From JACVRW01 sp036519295 (lineage in GTDB: Bacteria > Actinomycetota > Thermoleophilia > Solirubrobacterales > Thermoleophilaceae): a stretch of DNA of 11,190 nucleotides. Made by a program: the position numbers and the translations under genes. Positions within the stretch are counted from its first letter, which is position 1; every line of letters begins with the position of its first letter. Below, piece by piece: positions 6,765 through 11,190 of the stretch. The stretch lies in contig DATDLN010000211.1 of NCBI GenBank assembly GCA_036519295.1, positions 1 to 11,190 of the forward strand, given 5' to 3'. The notes under the pieces were generated by a model that ran no database searches, was not told the DNA's origin, and saw nothing but the letters and a program-made list of their open reading frames with translations.

Positions 6765-7238
6765 ATGAGCACTCCGGTCATCGGCGAGGGGTACCGCGGC
6801 GTCGAGGGGCACATCGGCTACCTCCTGCGCCAGGCGTCGTACACGCTTCGCGGCGCCCTCGACGCGACCTTGCGCCGACACGGCCTGACGGCCCCGCAGT
6901 ACTCCGTCCTCAGCGTGCTTGCGCGCGATCCCGGCTCCTCCGGCGCCGATCTCGCCCGCGCCTGCAACACGACCCCTCAGGCGATGAACGGCGTTCTGGC
7001 GACGCTCGAACGCGACGGCCTCGTCGAGCGCCGTCCGCACCCGACGCATGGCCGCATCGTCCAGGTCACCCTCAGCGGCGAGGGCGAACGCCGGCTCGAG
7101 GCGGCGAATCCGGCGGTTCGACACCTGGAGGCGGCGATCGAGCGGGACTTCGGGTCGGAAGACGTCGCGGCCGTCAAGACGTGGCTCGTCGAATCCGCGA
7201 AGCGGCTGGAGCGGATCGCCGCTTCGCGTGATGGATAG
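6765..7238 (+). CDS. MarR-family winged helix-turn-helix transcriptional regulator
   Basis: This 157-residue protein has the length and layout of MarR dimeric repressors. The N-terminal dimerisation helix includes GYLLRQASYTLRGALDATLRRHGL (about 18-41). LTAPQYSVLSVLARDPGSSGADLARAC follows, then the helix-turn-helix with recognition helix TTPQAMNGVLATLERDGLVERR (about 69-90). The wing HPTHGRIVQVTLSGEGERRLE comes next, and a C-terminal helix (from about 115) closes the dimer. Each part matches the MarR pattern. Members typically sense small aromatic or oxidative ligands; nothing here identifies the ligand. ATG 6765 follows the palindromic operator by 13 nt, with only a weak AAGG upstream. The divergent PEP mutase-family gene is the likely target, with autoregulation. 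The gene ends 81 nt before the MBL-fold gene. Confidence 0.92.
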   Translation: MSTPVIGEGYRGVEGHIGYLLRQASYTLRGALDATLRRHGLTAPQYSVLSVLARDPGSSGADLARACNTTPQAMNGVLATLERDGLVERRPHPTHGRIVQVTLSGEGERRLEAANPAVRHLEAAIERDFGSEDVAAVKTWLVESAKRLERIAASRDG

Positions 7239-7305
7239 CGGTGGAACGCGGGGCGGCCTCGCGGCGCGTCTGACCGTCTGGCGTGATCGTGTCGCGGGGC
7301 GCGCG

Positions 7306-7311
7306 TAGGGT
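7306..7311 (+). promoter_or_regulatory. Possible -10 element (TAGGGT) of a leaderless promoter for the MBL-murC unit
   Basis: TAGGGT fits the TANNNT pattern and lies 8 nt before ATG 7320. No Shine-Dalgarno is present in that gap, which fits a leaderless start. The 81-nt gap after the regulator gene has no other evident element and no clear terminator. If real, this promoter would feed the MBL gene, murC, murB and ftsQ. Confidence 0.4.
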
Positions 7312-7319
7312 TCGCGCCT

Positions 7320-8120
7320 ATGGACCGATTCATCTGCGTGGCCTGCGGGACCCAGTTCCCGGAGGCGGATTCCCCGCCGCCGTCGTGCCCGATCTGCACC
7401 GATCCGCGACAGTACGTCCCCGAGGGCGGCCAGGAGTGGACCACGAGCGCCGAGCTCGCCGAGGACCACGACAACCAGATCCGCGACGAGGGCGATCTCG
7501 TCGGCATCGGCACGGAGCCCTCGTTCGCCATCGGCCAGCGAGCGCTGCTCGTCCCGTTCGGCGACTCGAATCTGCTCTGGGACTGCATAAGCCTCCTCGA
7601 CGAAGCCACCGCCGACGAGGTCGAGCGCCGCGGCGGCCTGGCGGGCATCGCGATCTCGCACCCGCACTACTACTCGAGCATGGTCGAGTGGGCGCACCGC
7701 TTCAACTGCGCGATCCACCTCCACGCCGCCGACGCGGAGTGGGTGATGCGGCCGGACCCCACGATCGAGCACTGGGACGGCGAACGCAAGGAGCTCGGCC
7801 ATGGGCTGACTCTGATCCGCGGAGGCGGGCACTTTCCGGGCGGAACGATCCTCCACCGGCCGGAGGGCGCCGGCGACCTCCTGACCGGGGACATCATCCA
7901 GGTCATCCCCGACCGCACGCACGTCGCGTTCATGTGGAGCTATCCCAACATGGTTCCGCTCCCCGAGACGGCGGTGCAGGCCATCGGCGCGGCGGTAGAG
8001 CCGTTCGACTACGAGGCGATCTACGGAGCCTGGTGGGGCCGCCTGATCCCGTCCGGCGCCAAGGACGTCGTGAGACGCTCGGTCGAGCGTTATGGCGCGG
8101 CCCTGCGCGGCGAGCTCTGA
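7320..8120 (+). CDS. MBL-fold metallo-hydrolase-like protein with N-terminal zinc ribbon
   Basis: The 266-residue protein begins with a short zinc-ribbon/rubredoxin-like module: C6-x2-C9 and C23-x2-C26, followed by DPRQYVPEGGQEWTT. The rest resembles the metallo-beta-lactamase fold. AISHPHYYSSMVEW (111-124) stands where HxHxDH is expected: H114 and H116 are kept, but the Asp and His positions are Y118 and S119. GGHFPGGTILH gives H171 and LTGDIIQV gives D191. One metal site may therefore be incomplete, and the substrate is unknown. Tryptophan-rich segments (HVAFMWSYPN, YGAWWGRLIPSG) close the protein. ATG 7320 fits a leaderless start. The stop overlaps the murC start (TGATG), so translation of murC is probably coupled to it. 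A role in cell-wall metabolism is only suggested by this position. Confidence 0.85.
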   Translation: MDRFICVACGTQFPEADSPPPSCPICTDPRQYVPEGGQEWTTSAELAEDHDNQIRDEGDLVGIGTEPSFAIGQRALLVPFGDSNLLWDCISLLDEATADEVERRGGLAGIAISHPHYYSSMVEWAHRFNCAIHLHAADAEWVMRPDPTIEHWDGERKELGHGLTLIRGGGHFPGGTILHRPEGAGDLLTGDIIQVIPDRTHVAFMWSYPNMVPLPETAVQAIGAAVEPFDYEAIYGAWWGRLIPSGAKDVVRRSVERYGAALRGEL

Positions 8121-9472
8121 TGGACGAACCGCCTTTTGCCGGACGCAGCCTGCATTTCATAGGGATCGGCGGGGCCGGGATGAGCGGACTCGCCCTCGTG
8201 GCCCACGCCCTCGGCGCGACCGTCAGCGGCTCCGATCGCGCGGACTCCTCCTACTGCGCTCGGCTCCGGGCCGCCGGTATCGAGCCGGCGATCGGGCACG
8301 ATGCCGCGAACCTGCCCGAGGGGGCGGCCGTCGTGGTCTCGACGGCCATCCCCGAGGACAACGTCGAGCTCGCCGCCGCCCGATCCGCCGGTGCAACGAT
8401 CCTCCACCGCGGCGACCTCCTCGGCGAGCTCTCCCACATGAAGCGCACGATCGCCGTCGGCGGCACGCACGGGAAGACCACCACCGCGGCGATGGCGGCT
8501 CATGCCCTCCGCGAGAGCGGACGAGCGCCCGCCTTCCTGATCGGGGGTGAGCTGCGCGCCGCCGGGACGAACGCCGATTGGGGCTCGGGTGAGTGGGCCG
8601 TCATGGAGGCGGACGAGTCCGACCGCTCGTTCCTGAAGCTCGACCGCGAGGTCGCCGTCGTCACGAACGTCGAGCTCGAGCATCACGCCACCTACCGCAC
8701 GCTCGGCGAGCTCGAGAGCGCCTTCGGCGAGTTCCTCGAGCCGGCGTCGGTGCGGGTGCTGGGCGCGGGTCTGGAGCTGCCCGGAGCGGACGCCGCGGTG
8801 ACCTTCGGGGTCGAGGAGGGCGCCCTTCGGGCGGACGGGCTCGAGCTCCTGCCGGGAGGCTCGCGCTTCGGCGTCGACGGGGCCGAGGTCGAGCTGCGGG
8901 TGCCGGGACGCCACAACGTGCTGAACGCCCTGGCGGCGCTGGCCGCCTGCCGAGCCGCGGGACTGGAGCCGCCGGAGGCGGCGCCGGCGCTGGCAGGCTT
9001 CACCGGCGCCGCGCGGCGGTTCGAGGAGCACGGCCGGACGCCGTCGGGGGCGCTCGTCTTCGACGACTACGCCCATCACCCCACCGAGATCCGGGCCACC
9101 CTGGAGGGGGCTCGAACGCTTCGGCCCACGCGCCTGGTGGCCTGCTTTCAGCCGCACCTCTACTCGCGCACGCGCATGCTCGCCAGCGAGTTCGGCCGCG
9201 CGCTGGCCCTGGCCGACCTGGTCGTGGTCCTCGACATCTACCCGGCCAGGGAGCGCGCGGAGGACTATCCCGGCGTCAGTGGCGTGCTGGTCGCGGGGGC
9301 GGCGGCAGACGCCTCGGCCGGCCGGCCGGTCTGGTGGCTGCCGCGCATCGAGGACGCCGAGCGGATGCTGCGCTCGGAGCTGGGTGAGGGCGATCTGGTC
9401 GTGACGCTGGGGGCGGGGGACGTAGACGAGCTGGCGCGCCGGCTCGTCTCGCCCGCGGAGGGCGGCCGGTGA
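8120..9472 (+). CDS. murC: UDP-N-acetylmuramate--L-alanine ligase
   Basis: MurC attaches L-alanine to UDP-MurNAc, the first amino acid of the stem peptide, in the cytoplasm using ATP. It is 450 residues, normal length. The N-terminal Rossmann domain starts with HFIGIGGAGMSGLA (12-25) and SGSDRADS. The ATP P-loop is GGTHGKTTT with K119; the His in GTHGKT is typical of MurC. EADESDRSFLKL follows, then VVTNVELEHHATY, where many MurCs have a DH-x-D arrangement. The C-terminal domain has FDDYAHHPTEIRATL (D315 onward), FQPHLYSRT, LDIYPARE and VTLGAGDVDELA. ATG 8120 overlaps the preceding stop and lies just before the first beta strand. The frame is open back to 7283, but that part is an out-of-frame reading of the MBL gene. 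murB follows with a 4-nt overlap. Confidence 0.97.
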   Translation: MDEPPFAGRSLHFIGIGGAGMSGLALVAHALGATVSGSDRADSSYCARLRAAGIEPAIGHDAANLPEGAAVVVSTAIPEDNVELAAARSAGATILHRGDLLGELSHMKRTIAVGGTHGKTTTAAMAAHALRESGRAPAFLIGGELRAAGTNADWGSGEWAVMEADESDRSFLKLDREVAVVTNVELEHHATYRTLGELESAFGEFLEPASVRVLGAGLELPGADAAVTFGVEEGALRADGLELLPGGSRFGVDGAEVELRVPGRHNVLNALAALAACRAAGLEPPEAAPALAGFTGAARRFEEHGRTPSGALVFDDYAHHPTEIRATLEGARTLRPTRLVACFQPHLYSRTRMLASEFGRALALADLVVVLDIYPARERAEDYPGVSGVLVAGAAADASAGRPVWWLPRIEDAERMLRSELGEGDLVVTLGAGDVDELARRLVSPAEGGR

Positions 9473-10380
9473 CCGCCGGGCCCGAGGGCGTGCAGCCGGC
9501 CTATCCGCTCGCCCGGCTCACCACTATCCGAACGGGGGGGTCGGCGGACTACTTCGCTCGGTCCGACTCGCCGGAACGGCTCTCCGAGCTGCTCGCCTGG
9601 GCGGCGGCCGGTGCGATCGAGGTAGGAGTCGTGGGGTCGGGCTCGAACCTTCTCGTAGCGGATGCAGGGTTCCGAGGACTCGTAGTGAAATTGGACGGCT
9701 CGCTCGCCGCGATCGAGCAGGAGGAGTTGCGCCTGCTCTGCGGTGGCGGCGCGCGCCTGCCGCAGGCCTCCGCCCGGGCCGCCCGGGCCGGCCTCAGCGG
9801 GCTCGAGTTCGGCGTCAACATCCCCGGCACCGTGGGCGGCGCGGTGAAGATGAACGCAAACGCCTACGGCGGGGACCTGGCGCGCGTGCTCGAATGGGTC
9901 GAGGTCACGACGCCGGAGGGGACGGAGCGACGCCGACCCGAGGCGCTCGGCTTCCGCTACCGGCGCTCGAACCTGGGGCGGGGGGAGATCGTCGCCCGCG
10001 CCTCGTTCGCGCTCGAGCCGGCCGAGCCCGACTCGGTCAAGGCGACGCTGGCGGAGATGCGCGCCGCCCGCAAGGCGGCCCAGCCCTCGGGGATCAAGAC
10101 CTTTGGCTCGACCTTCAAGAACACCGAGGATCCGCGCGCCGAGGGCCGCAGCGCGGGCGTGCTGCTCGACGAGGCCGGTTGCCGCGGGTTGACCGTGGGC
10201 GGCGCCCGCTTCTCCGAGAAGCACGCAAACTTCGTCGAGAACATGGGCGAGGCCACCACCGCGCACGTCGTGGCGGTCATGGCGTTGGGGCGGCGCCGAG
10301 TGCGCGAGCGCTTTGGAGTCGAGCTCGAGCCGGAGGTGCAGTTCCTCGGCGACGTCGACGCCTCGCGCCTCCATTCGTGA
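9469..10380 (+). CDS. murB: UDP-N-acetylenolpyruvoylglucosamine reductase (type II MurB)
   Basis: MurB is the FAD- and NADPH-dependent reductase that turns UDP-GlcNAc-enolpyruvate into UDP-MurNAc. The protein has 303 residues. FAD-binding motifs are TTIRTGGSADYF (18-29), VVGSGSNLLVADAGFRG (54-70) and the GVNIPGTVGGAVKMNANAYGGD stretch (115-136). The catalytic trio is visible: R165 in GFRYRRSNL, S214 in FGSTFKN, and E289 in LEPEVQFLG. The compact spacing and the SEKHANFVEN motif fit the type II form, which lacks the extra loop of the E. coli enzyme. GTG 9469 overlaps the murC stop (GTGA) and is preceded by a good GGAGGG at 9457-9462. Functionally, MurB feeds MurC, its overlapping neighbour. 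Confidence 0.97.
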   Translation: MTAGPEGVQPAYPLARLTTIRTGGSADYFARSDSPERLSELLAWAAAGAIEVGVVGSGSNLLVADAGFRGLVVKLDGSLAAIEQEELRLLCGGGARLPQASARAARAGLSGLEFGVNIPGTVGGAVKMNANAYGGDLARVLEWVEVTTPEGTERRRPEALGFRYRRSNLGRGEIVARASFALEPAEPDSVKATLAEMRAARKAAQPSGIKTFGSTFKNTEDPRAEGRSAGVLLDEAGCRGLTVGGARFSEKHANFVENMGEATTAHVVAVMALGRRRVRERFGVELEPEVQFLGDVDASRLHS

Positions 10381-11190
10381 GGGCCGGGGCCGCCACCGTC
10401 GCCGGACGGCGCCTGGCGGTCCGGAGGCTCGTCCGGTTGCCGCGGGTCTCGGCGCGCGTCAAGCGGTGGTTGCTCGCGGCGGCGGCCCTCTGCCTGCTGC
10501 TGGCGGCCGTCTACCAGTACTGGTTCCGCGATTCCTGGCTCGTGGCGGTCGACCGGGTGACCGTCAGCGGCCTGACCACGGAGGACGCTCCGCGCGTGCG
10601 GGCCGCGCTCACCACCGCGGCCCGGTCGATGACAACCCTCCACGTCGACCGCGATGATCTAGCGCGGGCCGTCGAGGCGTACCCCGTCGTACGGGGCCTC
10701 GAGCCGAGCCCCGACTTCCCGCACACCCTCCGCATCCGGGTGTTCGAGCACCATCCTGCCGCGATCGCGATCACCGACGGCGGCCGCGTGGCTGTGGCGG
10801 GTGACGGCACCGTCCTGCGCGACCTGCCGGTGGAGGGGCGCCTCCCCACGATCAGGGCCGACGGAACCATTCGCGGCGAGCGGCTCGAGGACCCCGCCGC
10901 GCTCACCGCGGCGCGGGTGGCGGGTGCGGCCCCCGCACCGCTCCGCCGCCGCCTCGAGACGGTGCGCGTCCGCAAGGAGGAGGGGCTCGTGCTCCTGCTT
11001 CGCGACGGCCCCGAGCTCATCTTCGGCGAGGGGATCCGCATCCGCGCCAAGTGGACGGCTGCCGCCCGGGTGCTCGCGGACAGGGCCGCGGCCGGGGCGA
11101 GCTACATCGACGTGCGTCTGCCCGGCCGCCCGGCGGCCGGCGGGCTGCCGGCGGAGACCGTGACGCCGGTGGCGCCCGCGGGCACCACGG
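10377..11190 (+). CDS. ftsQ: Cell division protein FtsQ/DivIB (3' end beyond window)
   Basis: FtsQ is a bitopic divisome protein that recruits and regulates the FtsB-FtsL and FtsW-FtsI complexes. The GTG at 10377 overlaps the murB stop (GTGA) and the frame is open to the window end, giving 271 residues, near full length for the family. A basic cytoplasmic N-terminus (many Arg and Lys, residues 1-30) leads to one transmembrane helix (about 31-50, WLLAAAALCLLLAAVYQYWF). A POTRA-like domain follows from about 56, with VDRVTVSGL, then HVDRDDLARAVEAYPVVRG and LRIRVFEHHPAAI. The beta domain contains DGGRVAVAGDGTVLRDL, LVLLLRDGPELIFGEGIRIRAKW and SYIDVRLPGRPA near its end, which match the typical FtsQ pattern. 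No Shine-Dalgarno is evident, so coupling to murB is likely. Confidence 0.92.
   Translation, partial: MRAGAATVAGRRLAVRRLVRLPRVSARVKRWLLAAAALCLLLAAVYQYWFRDSWLVAVDRVTVSGLTTEDAPRVRAALTTAARSMTTLHVDRDDLARAVEAYPVVRGLEPSPDFPHTLRIRVFEHHPAAIAITDGGRVAVAGDGTVLRDLPVEGRLPTIRADGTIRGERLEDPAALTAARVAGAAPAPLRRRLETVRVRKEEGLVLLLRDGPELIFGEGIRIRAKWTAAARVLADRAAAGASYIDVRLPGRPAAGGLPAETVTPVAPAGTT

Noticed and set aside
6705..7922. Upstream continuation of the PEP mutase-family frame on the minus strand to 7922
   Set aside because: It is antisense to the MarR and MBL genes and runs through the operator; homology begins after ATG 6704.
7283..8119. Long N-terminal extension of murC
   Set aside because: This part is an out-of-frame reading of the MBL gene. 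The Mur ligase fold begins right after ATG 8120, which overlaps the MBL stop.
5147..8119. Mobile element, defence island or genomic island signs in the accessory block
   Set aside because: No transposase, integrase, tRNA, terminal inverted repeats, direct flanking repeats or compositional shift could be seen, apart from the short AT-rich operator gap.

Overview
This is a very GC-rich stretch of a bacterial chromosome. It carries most of the central division and cell wall (dcw) cluster: the end of murF, then mraY, murD, ftsW, murG, a block of five other genes, then murC, murB and the start of ftsQ. The high GC, GTG starts, short overlaps between genes, candidate leaderless promoters and the flavour of the MurG, MurB and MurC proteins (for example a MurG acceptor-side stretch reading EADSHLGITNR) suggest a high-GC actinobacterium. 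My best guess is class Thermoleophilia (Solirubrobacterales type). This placement comes from remembered family resemblance, not from a search.

Region 1 (1-5146, + strand) is a tightly packed run. murF ends 3 nt before mraY, and the mraY stop overlaps the murD start (TGATG). ftsW begins 30 nt after murD. ftsW and murG are joined by an imperfect 26-bp tandem duplication that doubles the murG ribosome binding site and start codon. MraY makes lipid I from the UDP-MurNAc-pentapeptide completed by MurF, MurG converts it to lipid II, and FtsW polymerises lipid II at the septum. MurD acts earlier, on the cytoplasmic precursor.

Region 2 (5147-8119) interrupts the usual murG-murC adjacency. It holds a small two-helix membrane protein (+), a convergent minus-strand pair (an unknown 141-residue protein with no normal start codon, and a PEP mutase/isocitrate lyase superfamily enzyme), a divergent MarR-family regulator (+), and an MBL-fold protein with an N-terminal zinc ribbon (+). 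A palindrome centred on TCAAGTACTTGA lies between the regulator and the enzyme gene. It is a strong candidate MarR operator controlling both directions.

Region 3 (8120-11190, + strand) returns to the dcw cluster. murC overlaps the MBL gene by 1 nt, murB overlaps murC by 4 nt and ftsQ overlaps murB by 4 nt, so all four are probably translated as a coupled unit. ftsQ runs off the window. No rRNA, tRNA, CRISPR array, transposase or integrase was seen, and no gene-free stretch exceeds 300 bases. The dcw genes are ordinary. The accessory block, its regulator site and the duplicated murG start are the parts worth attention; I do not see a clear new defence or mobile system.
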